From NCBI GenBank assembly GCA_020025345.1, contig JAHHSH010000002.1, forward strand, positions 6,486 to 70,485: DNA of 64,000 bases, written 5' to 3'. This DNA comes from Oscillospiraceae bacterium (GTDB lineage: Bacteria; Bacillota; Clostridia; Oscillospirales; Oscillospiraceae). The notes beneath the pieces were generated by a model. The model ran no database searches. It was not told where the DNA came from and was given only the letters and a program-made list of their open reading frames with translations. The translations under genes were made by a program, and so were the position numbers. Shown piece by piece: positions 8,612 through 19,268 of this stretch; within the stretch, counting starts at the first letter, position 1, and each line of letters opens with the position of its first letter.

Positions 8612-8863
8612 ATGGAGCGTTATCTAATGATTGCGCGGTCCGTTACCCAAGCGCAGCGCATGGTGCGGGTGTTGGAGCAGAATGGTATTTTTTGCCGATG
8701 GTTTAAGGCTCCGACTGCGCTGAGTAGCAGCGGCTGCGGTTACGCAGTAACATTAGAGGAGAAGTATCTTTCAAAAGCGCCGGCGCTTTTGGAGGCAAAC
8801 GGTCTGATACCACTGCGGATCTATAAAAAGGTAAACGATGGATATGAAGAGGTGAGTTCATGA
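8612..8863 (+). CDS. DUF3343 protein (putative Se/S carrier-like)
   Basis: 83 residues after a strong AAAGGAGGAG site. It matches the DUF3343 pattern: an N-terminal strand (MERYLMIARSVTQAQRMVRVLEQ), then an SSGCGYAV loop with a single conserved cysteine, then a short C-terminal helix. Members are described as putative sulfur/selenium carrier-like proteins and often sit beside cysteine-desulfurase-like genes, as here, with a 4-nt overlap. The loop cysteine is the obvious candidate to accept a persulfide from the next gene's product; that role is inferred. Confidence 0.75.
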   Translation: MERYLMIARSVTQAQRMVRVLEQNGIFCRWFKAPTALSSSGCGYAVTLEEKYLSKAPALLEANGLIPLRIYKKVNDGYEEVSS

Positions 8864-9999
8864 TCTATTTAGATGCGGGAGCAACCACGCTGGAAAAACC
8901 AGCCTCTGTCCGCAGGGCTGTAGAAAAGGCGGTTCGGACCATGAGCTCGCCGGGGCGAGGAAGTTATCCGGCCTCGCACTTAGCAGAGGAAACAGCGTTT
9001 TCCTGTCGTACAGAGGCCGCCGAGTTGTTTGGCGTATCCTCGCCGGAGCGAGTGGTTTTTACGGAAAATGCCACTCATGGGCTGAATATTGCTATAAAAT
9101 CGTTGGTAAAACCGGGAGACCGTGTGGTTATCTCCGGCTATGAGCACAACGCGGTGACACGGCCGCTGTGCGCTATTCCTCGGGTGGAGCGAGTAATTGT
9201 CGATACGCCGCTTTTTTGTCCGGAACAGGCGGTAGAGGAGTTTCAGAGGGCAATTGGGCAGGGGGCTGATGTGGTAATCTGCAATCATGTATCCAACGTG
9301 TTCGGCTATCGCCAGCCCTTGGAGGAAATCGCCTGCCTGTGCCGGGAGGCAGGTGTACCTCTGATCGTGGATGCCTCTCAGTCTGCCGGCGTTGTGCCGC
9401 TCCATCTGGAGCAGTTGGGGGCGGCGTTCATCGCAATGCCGGGACACAAGGGCCTTTACGGTCCTCAGGGGACAGGGCTGCTGCTTTGCAACTGCGAATG
9501 CAATCGGCCCTTGATGGAAGGTGGTACCGGCAGCGTTTCCCGGCAGCAGACCATGCCGGAGGAGCTTCCGGATCGTTTAGAAGCCGGCACGCATAATATG
9601 CCGGGGATTGCGGGGCTGCTGGAGGGAATCCGGTTTGTACGTTCTGTTGGTGTGGAGGAGATTGCGCGCCACGAGCGCTGTTTGGCGCGCTATGCAGCGC
9701 AAAAGCTGCAGGAATTGCCCGGAATCCGGTTGTGGCTGGCGGAGAAGGAAACAGAGCAGACCGGTGTATTGTCCTTCGTAGTCGAAGGACGGGACTGTCA
9801 GGAATTGGGAGAATTGTTGGCGCAGCGCGGCGTGGCAGTGCGTGCAGGTCTCCACTGCGCACCGTTGGCGCATCGAACGGCGGGAACGCTGGAGACGGGT
9901 ACGGTACGCCTAAGCCCGTCAGCCTTTAATACAAGAAATCAAATTGATCAGTTTGTAGCAGAATTGTCAGATATTATTCGTGAAAACGTAAGATTTTAA
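8860..9999 (+). CDS. class V aminotransferase, cysteine desulfurase family
   Basis: 379 residues, PLP-dependent fold type I. The N-terminal YLDAGATTLEKP and TENATHGLN blocks, the lysine motif PGHKGLYGPQGTGLL (Schiff-base Lys) and the C-terminal RAGLHCAPLAHRTAGT loop with the persulfide-forming Cys place it in the cysteine desulfurase subgroup that ends in GLHCAPLAH (TIGR01977-like). It should remove sulfur or selenium from cysteine or selenocysteine. It overlaps the DUF3343 gene by 4 nt, which suggests carrier and donor work together. Not linked to iscU or nif genes here. Confidence 0.88.
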   Translation: MIYLDAGATTLEKPASVRRAVEKAVRTMSSPGRGSYPASHLAEETAFSCRTEAAELFGVSSPERVVFTENATHGLNIAIKSLVKPGDRVVISGYEHNAVTRPLCAIPRVERVIVDTPLFCPEQAVEEFQRAIGQGADVVICNHVSNVFGYRQPLEEIACLCREAGVPLIVDASQSAGVVPLHLEQLGAAFIAMPGHKGLYGPQGTGLLLCNCECNRPLMEGGTGSVSRQQTMPEELPDRLEAGTHNMPGIAGLLEGIRFVRSVGVEEIARHERCLARYAAQKLQELPGIRLWLAEKETEQTGVLSFVVEGRDCQELGELLAQRGVAVRAGLHCAPLAHRTAGTLETGTVRLSPSAFNTRNQIDQFVAELSDIIRENVRF

Positions 10000-10012
10000 T
10001 TGACGTTTTTTG

Positions 10013-10041
10013 TTGCAATTTCCTAATATCTTTTATATAAT
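10013..10041 (+). promoter_or_regulatory. sigma-A-type promoter for cdaA-cdaR
   Basis: TTGCAA (10013-10018), 17 bp, TATAAT (10036-10041), beginning 14 bp after the previous stop. Confidence 0.65.
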
Positions 10042-10093
10042 AGTAATATCTATTGGTATGCGCACCGATGTGCGCTGCAGAAAGGATGACGAT

Positions 10094-10981
10094 ATGGATT
10101 CGGTCTTATCTGTCATAGAAGGTATTGGGAGATACCTATTGCTGATCCGTCCATCGGATATTCTGGATGTAGCCATTATGGCGTTCATGATTTACAAGGT
10201 TCTCTCCCTCTTTAAGAGTACGCAGGCGGGAAACATCTTCAAAGGTGTGGCCGTGTTGATGGTGATCGTACTGGGCTCGTATGCTCTGGATCTGCGTGGT
10301 GTCAACTATATTTTAGGGCACCTGTTGGAGTGGGGCGTTCTGGCACTGATCATTCTCTTTCAGCCGGAAATTCGTCGGCTGCTGGAGCAGCTGGGCAGTA
10401 AAAATATCCGACTGATCAAGATGTTTGCGCCGCAGGAAAAAATATCGGAACTGGAGCAGGCCATCAACCAGACTGTGGTGGCCTGCACAGAGATGTCGCG
10501 TAGTCGGACAGGCGTGCTGATTGTTTTCGAGCGGGAAATCCTGCTGGACGACATGATCCGCAGTGGTACTACGCTGGATGCGGCTGTGTCCGGAGAGCTT
10601 CTCAAGAATATCTTCTTTGTGAAGGCTCCCATGCATGATGGTGCTGTGATTATCCGCAACGGACGGATCTTGGGTGCAGGATGCATACTCCCGCTTTCCA
10701 AGAACGTGAATTTGAGCCGCGATCTCGGTATGCGCCATCGTGCCGGTATCGGTATGAGCGAGAATTCCGATGCGGTGGTGGTCATTGTCTCCGAGGAGAC
10801 AGGCTCTATTTCTGTGGCACTGGGTGGTATGCTCAAGCGGCATCTGATGCCGGAGACGCTGGGACAACTCCTGCGCAATGAATTGATGCCTCCTGCTGAG
10901 GAGGAGACGGAAAAGTCCCGCTTTGCACTCTCTGATTTGTTGAAGTCCAGAAGAAAGGGGGAGCAGGATGGAAAAGAATAA
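10094..10981 (+). CDS. cdaA: diadenylate cyclase CdaA
   Basis: The start at ATG 10094 (MDSVLSVIEG, after AAAGGATGACGAT) gives 295 residues; the frame is open further upstream only through the promoter. Three N-terminal membrane helices (about residues 22-90) precede a DAC domain with the catalytic DGA (182-184, MHDGAVII) and RHRAG (214-218). It makes c-di-AMP, which controls potassium uptake, turgor and cell-wall homeostasis. It overlaps cdaR by 14 nt. The glmM usually found next in this operon is absent. Confidence 0.96.
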   Translation: MDSVLSVIEGIGRYLLLIRPSDILDVAIMAFMIYKVLSLFKSTQAGNIFKGVAVLMVIVLGSYALDLRGVNYILGHLLEWGVLALIILFQPEIRRLLEQLGSKNIRLIKMFAPQEKISELEQAINQTVVACTEMSRSRTGVLIVFEREILLDDMIRSGTTLDAAVSGELLKNIFFVKAPMHDGAVIIRNGRILGAGCILPLSKNVNLSRDLGMRHRAGIGMSENSDAVVVIVSEETGSISVALGGMLKRHLMPETLGQLLRNELMPPAEEETEKSRFALSDLLKSRRKGEQDGKE

Positions 10982-12239
10982 GAAGGATCGCACGGCGACA
11001 GACCCGGAGCAAAGTCGTAAAATTTTCCTTATTATCGGCTCTATTTTAGCGGCTATTGCTATCTGGTTTTATGTTGATACCGTAAAAATCACCAATGTGA
11101 CAACTACGGTGCACAATATTCCGGTGGAGTTTTCCGGCGAGAATACTGTGCTGGCTGATAATGGTTTGATGTTGCTCTCTGGTTATGATACTACGATCGA
11201 TCTGCGACTGAAGGGCCCGCGAAAGGTACTGTGGAAGCTGAATAAGGAGCAGATCCGCATCGTGGCAGATACCTCCAAAATTACAGACACCGGGATTCAG
11301 TCTCTGCGCTATCAGGTGATTTACCCCGATAATGTGCAGCCTAATTCCATTCAGGTAGAGTCTGCCAGCTCCTATTCCATAACAGTGACGGTGGGGGAGC
11401 TCGATACCAAAGAGGTTCCTGTTTACTGCGACGTTACCGGAAAGATTGATGACGGTTTCCTGTCTGAAGAATTGATACTGGACCCTGTGGAGCTGGTGCT
11501 GCGTGCTCAGCGTGATGATCTTCTGAATGTGGCATATGCCAAGGTAAAGCTGGATGTAAGCGGGGCCCAGAAAACTGTAACGCAGGCGCTGGAGTTCCAA
11601 CTCTACGACTATAATGATATTCCAATCAAAAATGAGAATATCCGCGCCGCTACCAAGCTGATTCAGGCTACACTGCCGGTAAAAAGTGTGAAGGAAGTGC
11701 CGCTGAAGGTCAACTTTGTGGAGGCTCCCGGTTCTACTATGGCACAGACGGACTACAGCATTGATCCTGCTACTGTGGCATTGGTGGGCGATAAGGATGT
11801 ACTGGATTCCGTGAAGGAAATTGTACTGGATACCATTTATCTGCAGGATCTGGAAGCGTCCCAGAGTCTGCGATATACTGTCCCAATCCCGGAGGGCTGC
11901 TATCTCAAGGATGAGAGCAAGTCGGTAGCTACGGTGACGATTGTGGTCAGTGGTATCAGCGAGCAGACGATCACTGCCGATCACTTCATTCTGGAGAATG
12001 TACCCACAGGTTTTGTCGCTGAAACGGTGACGGAACGGCTGGAGATTACAGTGCGGGGCATGGCGGGTGAAGTTGCTGATTTAACCAGCGATAAGCTGCA
12101 CATCACGGCTGATTTGAGCGAGATCACCGAAGAAGGCAACTTTACGTTGCCGGTGAAGATTACTGTGCCCGGAACTCAGAATGTGGGGGTTAAGGGCAAC
12201 TATCAGATTATTGTCAATGTCTCCAAGCCAACGACGTAA
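10968..12239 (+). CDS. cdaR: YbbR-domain protein CdaR, regulator of CdaA
   Basis: 423 residues: one N-terminal membrane helix (IFLIIGSILAAIAIWFYV, about residues 23-40), then an extracellular region made of YbbR repeats (segments such as VTTTVHNIPVEFSG, YSITVTVGELDTKEVPVYC, VKEVPLKVNFV and ITADHFILENVPTGF), apparently four. CdaR binds and modulates CdaA at the membrane. The 14-nt overlap with cdaA indicates translational coupling. Confidence 0.92.
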   Translation: MEKNKKDRTATDPEQSRKIFLIIGSILAAIAIWFYVDTVKITNVTTTVHNIPVEFSGENTVLADNGLMLLSGYDTTIDLRLKGPRKVLWKLNKEQIRIVADTSKITDTGIQSLRYQVIYPDNVQPNSIQVESASSYSITVTVGELDTKEVPVYCDVTGKIDDGFLSEELILDPVELVLRAQRDDLLNVAYAKVKLDVSGAQKTVTQALEFQLYDYNDIPIKNENIRAATKLIQATLPVKSVKEVPLKVNFVEAPGSTMAQTDYSIDPATVALVGDKDVLDSVKEIVLDTIYLQDLEASQSLRYTVPIPEGCYLKDESKSVATVTIVVSGISEQTITADHFILENVPTGFVAETVTERLEITVRGMAGEVADLTSDKLHITADLSEITEEGNFTLPVKITVPGTQNVGVKGNYQIIVNVSKPTT

Positions 12240-12262
12240 GGAGACGTGAAAGGAAGAAAAGA

Positions 12263-12666
12263 ATGACGCAGATTGCGACTGTAGAAGAAAATTTGGGCGG
12301 CGGTCTTGCAAAGATCTCCGTTCCACGCAAGACCGCTTGCGGTCATGATTGCGAGGAGTGTGCCGGCTGCGGCATGACGGGCGCCTCTATCTTTGCCACG
12401 GCGACGAATCCCGTAGATGCAAAGCCGGGCGATAAGGTAGTGGTGGAGAGCAGCACCCAAAAGCTGTTGGGTGTTGTGGCGCTGGTTTATCTCCTTCCGG
12501 TAATTCTCTTTTTGGTGGGCTATTTCACCACGGAGGGGCTTGCTGAGGGCGTGCGTTACGCCATCGCTATCGGTGCGGCGGCACTGTCCATGATCCCTTG
12601 TGTGCTGGTGGATCGCCATGCGCGGCGCAGTGGTGCACTGACTTATACCATTTTGCGGTTGTTCTG

Positions 12667-12667
<1 letters not shown>
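12263..12667 (+). CDS. RseC/MucC-family (SoxR-reducing system) membrane protein
   Basis: 134 residues. The N-terminal cytoplasmic part has the cysteine cluster ACGHDCEECAGCGM (residues about 25-38) of the RseC family, followed by two membrane helices (LLGVVALVYLLPVILFLVGYF and AIAIGAAALSMIPCVLV). RseC-type proteins associate with Rnf/Rsx electron-transfer complexes in other bacteria, but no rnf genes are nearby and the job here is unknown. Its stop overlaps the ATG of the DUF5685 gene. Confidence 0.85.
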
Positions 12668-14213
<1,546 letters not shown>

Positions 14214-14245
14214 TTTTGTTTGAATAGAGAAAGGGGACAACCACT

Positions 14246-15124
14246 GTGGTAAAGAGCATGACCGGCTACGGTCGGGCAAGAGAAACATTAAACGGCAGAG
14301 ATATTACTGTTGAAGTACGTTCTGTCAATAATCGGTATTTGGATTGCAATATTAAGATGCCGCGCAGCTACTATTTTGCAGAGGATGCCATTAAGGGGCA
14401 GGTACAAAAGGCCGTGTCCCGCGGCAAGGTGGACGTGTTTGTCAGCATTGACACCTCGGCGGCAGATGTCTCTGTTGTAACCGTGAATGAGCCTTTGGCT
14501 CGTGGCTATTACGAGGCACTTACCCATTTGCAGGAGATGCTGGGGTTGGAAGGCCATGTGACACCTATGGATCTGGCACGTTTTCAGGAAGTGCTGACCG
14601 TAACCAAGGCAGAGGAAGATCTGGAGTCTGTGTCCGCCGACATCTGTCAGGTATTAGACAAGGCTCTTTGTGCCTATAATGAAATGCGTGCTGTGGAAGG
14701 CCAGCGGATGGCGGAAGACATTGGTGGCCGGGTGGATACCATTGAGACCACAGTAGGCAAGGTGGAGGAGCGCTCTCCTCAGACGGTGGCGGAGTACCGT
14801 GCCCGTTTGGAGACGAAGATGGCCGAGGTCCTGCAGTCCACCACGATCGATGAGAGCCGTATTCTCACTGAGGCGGCAATTTTTGCAGATAAGATCGCTG
14901 TGGACGAAGAGACAGTGCGTTTGCGCAGTCACATTGCGCAGCTGCGCACCATGCTGGAGAGCACGCAGCCTGTAGGCCGCAAGCTGGACTTCCTTATTCA
15001 GGAGGTCAACCGTGAGTGCAACACTATCGGGTCTAAGTGCAACGACCTCACCATCACACAGGACGTGGTGAATATGAAAGCTGAGGTAGAGAAGATCCGC
15101 GAGCAGGTGCAGAATATCGAATAA
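14246..15124 (+). CDS. yicC: YicC/YloC-family endoribonuclease
   Basis: 292 residues from a GTG start after AAAGGGG. The N-terminal SMTGYGRAR, the middle NRYLDCNIKMPR and the C-terminal DFLIQEVNRECNTIGSKCND...VNMKAEVEKIREQVQNIE blocks are hallmarks of YicC. The E. coli and B. subtilis homologues are RNases linked to stationary-phase fitness and small-RNA decay. It begins the conserved yicC-remA-gmk-rpoZ-priA cluster. Confidence 0.94.
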   Translation: MVKSMTGYGRARETLNGRDITVEVRSVNNRYLDCNIKMPRSYYFAEDAIKGQVQKAVSRGKVDVFVSIDTSAADVSVVTVNEPLARGYYEALTHLQEMLGLEGHVTPMDLARFQEVLTVTKAEEDLESVSADICQVLDKALCAYNEMRAVEGQRMAEDIGGRVDTIETTVGKVEERSPQTVAEYRARLETKMAEVLQSTTIDESRILTEAAIFADKIAVDEETVRLRSHIAQLRTMLESTQPVGRKLDFLIQEVNRECNTIGSKCNDLTITQDVVNMKAEVEKIREQVQNIE

Positions 15125-15136
15125 GGAGGGTGGGCG

Positions 15137-15397
15137 ATGCAGCTCATCAATATTGGGTTTGGCAATCTGGTGTCCGCCCAGCGCCTACTGGCGATCGTTA
15201 GCCCGGACTCGGCGCCTATTAAGCGCTTGATTCAAGAATCCCGTGACCGGGGTATGCTGATCGATGCTACTTATGGACGCAAGACGGCTGCTGTGCTGAT
15301 TATGGACAGTGACCATGTGATTTTGTCAGCACTTTCCACGGAAAAGATGGCTCCCCGTTTGGGATTAAAGGCAGAAGACTTTACAGAGGAGGACTAA
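15137..15397 (+). CDS. remA: RemA-like extracellular matrix regulator (DUF370)
   Basis: 86 residues, matching RemA over its full length ([30 protein letters not shown] and [24 protein letters not shown]). In B. subtilis RemA is a DNA-binding activator of biofilm matrix and osmoprotection genes. It lies between yicC and gmk with AAGGAGG just upstream, as in most Firmicutes. Confidence 0.94.
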   Translation: MQLINIGFGNLVSAQRLLAIVSPDSAPIKRLIQESRDRGMLIDATYGRKTAAVLIMDSDHVILSALSTEKMAPRLGLKAEDFTEED

Positions 15398-15400
15398 GCT

Positions 15401-16003
15401 TTGAATCAGAGAAGAGGCAAAACATTTATTATTTCCGGCCCGTCCGGTGTTGGAAAAAGTACGGTACTTAATGCTCTTATGCAAAAGCGGAGCAATCTCT
15501 ATTTTTCTGTATCGGCAACGACGCGGCAGCCCCGTGAAGGGGAGAAGGACGGTCAGCATTATCACTTTATTGATGCTGAGACTTTCCGTGAGATGCTGGG
15601 AAGAGACGAATTTTTGGAGCACGCCGAGTATGTGGGCAATTTCTATGGTACGCCTAAGCGCTACGTGGATGAAGCTATGGAGCGCGGACAGGACGTAATT
15701 CTGGATATTGAGATTCAGGGTGCCATGCAGATATGTGAAAAGCGTCCGGAAACAGTGCGCATCTTTATCGCACCGCCCTCTTGGAAAGAGTTGGAGCGGC
15801 GTCTTACCGACCGCGGCACAGACTCTCCCGAGAAGATACAAAAGCGTCTGCTGCGCGCTAAGGTGGAATTGAATTCCGCCAGCAGCTATGACTATTTTGT
15901 GATCAATGATTCCGTAGATAAGGCCGTTGCCGAGCTGGACGCGATTCTCTGCGCCGAGCACTGCCGTGCGGCCGATCGGATCAGCGAGATTGAGGGAATG
16001 TAA
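15401..16003 (+). CDS. gmk: guanylate kinase
   Basis: 200 residues from a TTG start 4 nt after remA, using the AGAGGAGGA inside the remA end. P-loop GPSGVGKST at 13-21, then the GMP-binding SATTRQPREGEKDGQHYHF and EYVGNFYGTP segments. It converts GMP to GDP. Confidence 0.96.
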   Translation: MNQRRGKTFIISGPSGVGKSTVLNALMQKRSNLYFSVSATTRQPREGEKDGQHYHFIDAETFREMLGRDEFLEHAEYVGNFYGTPKRYVDEAMERGQDVILDIEIQGAMQICEKRPETVRIFIAPPSWKELERRLTDRGTDSPEKIQKRLLRAKVELNSASSYDYFVINDSVDKAVAELDAILCAEHCRAADRISEIEGM

Positions 16004-16061
16004 TTCCCACCATTTCATTTTGTATATTTTTAGCCTTCTGGCAGATAGGAAGTTGATTATT

Positions 16062-16274
16062 ATGATGCTTTATCCCGCAATGAACAAACTGACTGAGTAC
16101 ATTCCCAACCGCTACATGATGGTAAACGTGGTGGCTCGCAGAGCAAGACAGATCTCCGTTGAGGCCGAGAATAACGGCGTGCATCTGGAGGATAAGCCTG
16201 TAACCCTCGCTATCCACGAGGTTGCTGAGGGCAAGTTCGATGCCAACAGCATGGATACCACCATCGAGGAGTAA
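16062..16274 (+). CDS. rpoZ: RNA polymerase omega subunit
   Basis: 70 residues (MMLYPAMNKLTEYIPNRYMMVNVVARRARQ...), the usual Firmicutes omega length, with the conserved helix MVNVVARRARQIS that clamps the beta' tail. A second ATG at 16065 is equally possible; AGGA at 16047-16050 is somewhat distant. Located between gmk and priA as in related genomes. Confidence 0.93.
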   Translation: MMLYPAMNKLTEYIPNRYMMVNVVARRARQISVEAENNGVHLEDKPVTLAIHEVAEGKFDANSMDTTIEE

Positions 16275-16307
16275 TCAGAAGAGACGGTACGGAGGGAGGA
16301 ATTGTCA

Positions 16308-18737
16308 GTGCCGCAGATCGCCAAGATCGTCGTTTCGGCGGCAACCTACGCCATTGACAAGCCCTACGACTATGTATTGCCGGATGATCTGACGGCTGCG
16401 GAAGGGTGCCGGGTTCTGGTGCCCTTCGGCCGGGGCAACCGGGTTTGTGAAGGCATGATTTTATCCCTCACCGCGTCTGTGCCGGATAAGCCGCTGAAGG
16501 CAGTGCGTCAGGTACTGGACGAAGAACCGGTGCTGTCCCCGAAGCAGATCCGGCTGGCACTCTGGATGCGTCAGCGGTATTTCTGTACCGTCTATGATGC
16601 CATCCGCACGATTCTGCCCGCCGGCGTGTGGTATAGCTATCGGCAGAGCTGGGAGCTGTGCCCAGGCGTTAACTTGGACGAACTCTCTGAGAGAGATGCG
16701 TGTATTTGCCGCTCCTTGGAGGAGGCGCCTCAGGAGACACAGGCACTGCAAAAGAACTTTGGCGAAGATGTACCTGTAATTCTCTCACGTCTGCGCCGTC
16801 AGGGGATCGTGGATTTCAAGACGGAAAGCAGTCGCCGTATGCAGGATAAGATGGTATTGCTTGCTGCATTGGCTGTTACTGCCGAGGATGCGATGGCTGC
16901 CGCAGAAGAGCGGAAGCGAAAAGCGCCCCGACAGTATGATGCGCTGGAGTTCCTCTGCCGCTATGGGGAAACACCAGTGCATGAGCTGTGCTATTATACA
17001 GGTGTATCCCGGCAGGCGCTGCACCGCCTGGAGCAGCTTGGCATCCTCTCCCTGCGGGAGCAGGAAGAGTATCGAATATCCGAAAAGCAGTATACGGTAA
17101 AGGCAGAACCGATTACATTAAATGAGGAGCAACAGCAGGTTTACGACGAGGTCGTTGCTCAGACGGAGACAGGAAAAGGCGGCGTGACGCTGCTGCAGGG
17201 TGTTACCGGCAGCGGTAAGACGCTGGTCTATATCCGCTTGGCGCAGACATTGCTGGAGCGAAAAAAATCCGTGATGATCCTTGTCCCGGAAATTGCGCTG
17301 ACGCCCCAAATGATGGCAAGGTTTTCAGCCTATTTCGGCGATGAGGTGGCTCTGCTGCACAGTGGTTTGCGGATGAGTGAACGGTACGATCAATATAAGC
17401 GCATCCGGCGCGGTGAGGCCCACATTGTGGTAGGAACCCGTTCGGCTGTCTTTGCGCCGCTGGAAAACATTGGATTGATCGTACTGGATGAGGAGCAGGA
17501 GAGCTCCTACGAGTCGGAAAATGCCCCGTGCTATCACGCTCGAGACATCGCAAAATATCGCTGTGCGCAGGAGGGGGCGCGCCTTTTATTGGGCAGCGCT
17601 ACACCTACCGTGGAGACAGCTTATTTTGCCCGCCACGGCGAGTATCAGCTGTCCTTGCTGCGCCGCCGCTACAATCAAAAGAACCTGCCGCGTGTAGTGA
17701 TGGCGGATATGCGCCGGGAGCTGCGCAGCGGCAATACGGGGGCGATCAGCGCCCCGCTCTATGAAGAGCTTTCAAAAAATCTGGAGGCGGGGGAGCAGAG
17801 TATCCTCTTCCTCAACCGTCGAGGGAACAGCCGACAGCTATTGTGTCCGGAGTGCGGCTATGTGCCGCAGTGTCCTCGATGCAGCGTATATCTTACCTAC
17901 CACTCCGCCAACCATCGCTTGATGTGTCACTACTGTGGCTACTCAGAGAAGGCATCGGAGGAGTGTCCGGAGTGCGGTGGCAGGATGAAGCATATCGGCT
18001 TTGGCACACAGAAGGTAGAAGCCGAACTGCAGGAACTATTTCCCGGCACGGAGATTTTGCGGATGGACGCCGATACAGTAGGCGGCGGCCACGAAAAACT
18101 GCTGAAAGAATTTGAAGAGAAAAAAGTTCCTATTCTCCTCGGCACCCAAATGGTTGCCAAGGGATTGGATTTTGAAAATGTGACACTGGTGGGCGTATTG
18201 GCGGCAGATTTGTCGCTGTATGTGGACCACTACCGTGCCTCGGAACGCACGTTTTCCCTGCTGACCCAAGTGGTGGGCCGGGCCGGACGCGGCGAAAAGG
18301 AGGGTCGGGCAGTGATTCAGACCTATACGCCGGAAAACGATGTGATCCTCGCTGCTGCGGAGCAGGACTATGATCGCTTTTATGACGGGGAGATCCGTAT
18401 GCGGAAGCTGCGGCTGGACCCGCCCTTTGCCGATCAGTTTACCATTACCGTCACAGGAATGGAGGAGAGCGCTGTGCGCCGCGCCTGCGGCGAGGTGCGT
18501 GACAGTCTGTGGCAGCTTTCCCGCCAAGCGCGCTATGCATCGCTGGGATGGGAAGTACTGGGTCCTGCACCGGCACCGGTGGTAAAGGTAAATAACCGTT
18601 ATCGTTACCGCATCACGGTCATCGGGCGGAACGATAAAACGCTGCGAGACGTGATCGCAGCCTATATGCGAGAGTTTGCATCCCGCCGTGAAAACCGGGG
18701 GATGAATATCTATACAGATTGTAATTTGATGAACTAA
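16308..18737 (+). CDS. priA: primosomal replication restart helicase PriA
   Basis: The GTG at 16308 is chosen because GGAGGGAGGA (16291-16300) ends 7 nt before it; the TTG at 16302 is too close. 809 residues: an N-terminal DNA-binding domain, helicase motif I GVTGSGKT, the DEEQ box, motif VGTRSAVF, two zinc-binding sites (CPECGYVPQCPRC and CHYCG...CPECGG) and the C-terminal QVVGRAGRG motif VI. It reloads the replisome at stalled forks. Confidence 0.96.
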   Translation: MPQIAKIVVSAATYAIDKPYDYVLPDDLTAAEGCRVLVPFGRGNRVCEGMILSLTASVPDKPLKAVRQVLDEEPVLSPKQIRLALWMRQRYFCTVYDAIRTILPAGVWYSYRQSWELCPGVNLDELSERDACICRSLEEAPQETQALQKNFGEDVPVILSRLRRQGIVDFKTESSRRMQDKMVLLAALAVTAEDAMAAAEERKRKAPRQYDALEFLCRYGETPVHELCYYTGVSRQALHRLEQLGILSLREQEEYRISEKQYTVKAEPITLNEEQQQVYDEVVAQTETGKGGVTLLQGVTGSGKTLVYIRLAQTLLERKKSVMILVPEIALTPQMMARFSAYFGDEVALLHSGLRMSERYDQYKRIRRGEAHIVVGTRSAVFAPLENIGLIVLDEEQESSYESENAPCYHARDIAKYRCAQEGARLLLGSATPTVETAYFARHGEYQLSLLRRRYNQKNLPRVVMADMRRELRSGNTGAISAPLYEELSKNLEAGEQSILFLNRRGNSRQLLCPECGYVPQCPRCSVYLTYHSANHRLMCHYCGYSEKASEECPECGGRMKHIGFGTQKVEAELQELFPGTEILRMDADTVGGGHEKLLKEFEEKKVPILLGTQMVAKGLDFENVTLVGVLAADLSLYVDHYRASERTFSLLTQVVGRAGRGEKEGRAVIQTYTPENDVILAAAEQDYDRFYDGEIRMRKLRLDPPFADQFTITVTGMEESAVRRACGEVRDSLWQLSRQARYASLGWEVLGPAPAPVVKVNNRYRYRITVIGRNDKTLRDVIAAYMREFASRRENRGMNIYTDCNLMN

Positions 18738-18759
18738 GGAAAGAACGGGGGAACGAGTC

Positions 18760-19266
18760 ATGGCACTGAGAAAAATTGTAGTACAGGGTGACGAATGCCT
18801 GCGGAAGGTCTGCCGCCCGGTAACGGAGTTTAATGCACGGCTTCATATGCTGTTGGACGATATGAAGGAGACGCTGATCGACTCTCAAGGCGTAGGTCTG
18901 GCTGCGCCGCAGGTGGGCATTTTGCGCCGTGTTTGTGTGGTAATGAACGAGGATGACGAGATCATTGAGCTCATCAACCCGGAGATCGTATCTGCTGAAG
19001 GCGAACAGACCGGTCTGGAGGGATGCCTCAGCGTTCCCGGCAAATTCGGCATTGTAACACGCCCCAACGTGGTGCGTGTTCGTGCGCAGGATCGGGACGG
19101 TGAGTTCTTCGAGGTGGAGGATGAAGGCTTGACGGCTCGCTGCTTCTGCCATGAACTGGAGCACCTGGACGGACACCTCTTCGTAGAGCATGTAGATCGT
19201 CTGATGACGGAGGAGGATCTGGAGGCGTACATCCAGGAACAAGAAGAAATGGAAGAGGATGAATAA
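18760..19266 (+). CDS. def: peptide deformylase
   Basis: 168 residues with the three metal-site motifs in order: GVGLAAPQ (44-51), EGCLS (87-91) and HELEH (131-135). It removes the N-formyl group from new proteins and lies 2 nt before fmt, its functional counterpart. The C-terminus is acidic (EEQEEMEEDE-type). Confidence 0.97.
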   Translation: MALRKIVVQGDECLRKVCRPVTEFNARLHMLLDDMKETLIDSQGVGLAAPQVGILRRVCVVMNEDDEIIELINPEIVSAEGEQTGLEGCLSVPGKFGIVTRPNVVRVRAQDRDGEFFEVEDEGLTARCFCHELEHLDGHLFVEHVDRLMTEEDLEAYIQEQEEMEEDE

Positions 19267-19268
19267 TC

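Noticed and set aside
10000..10041. TTGACG at 10000-10005 as the cdaA -35
   Set aside because: 30 bp from TATAAT; the TTGCAA at 17 bp is preferred.
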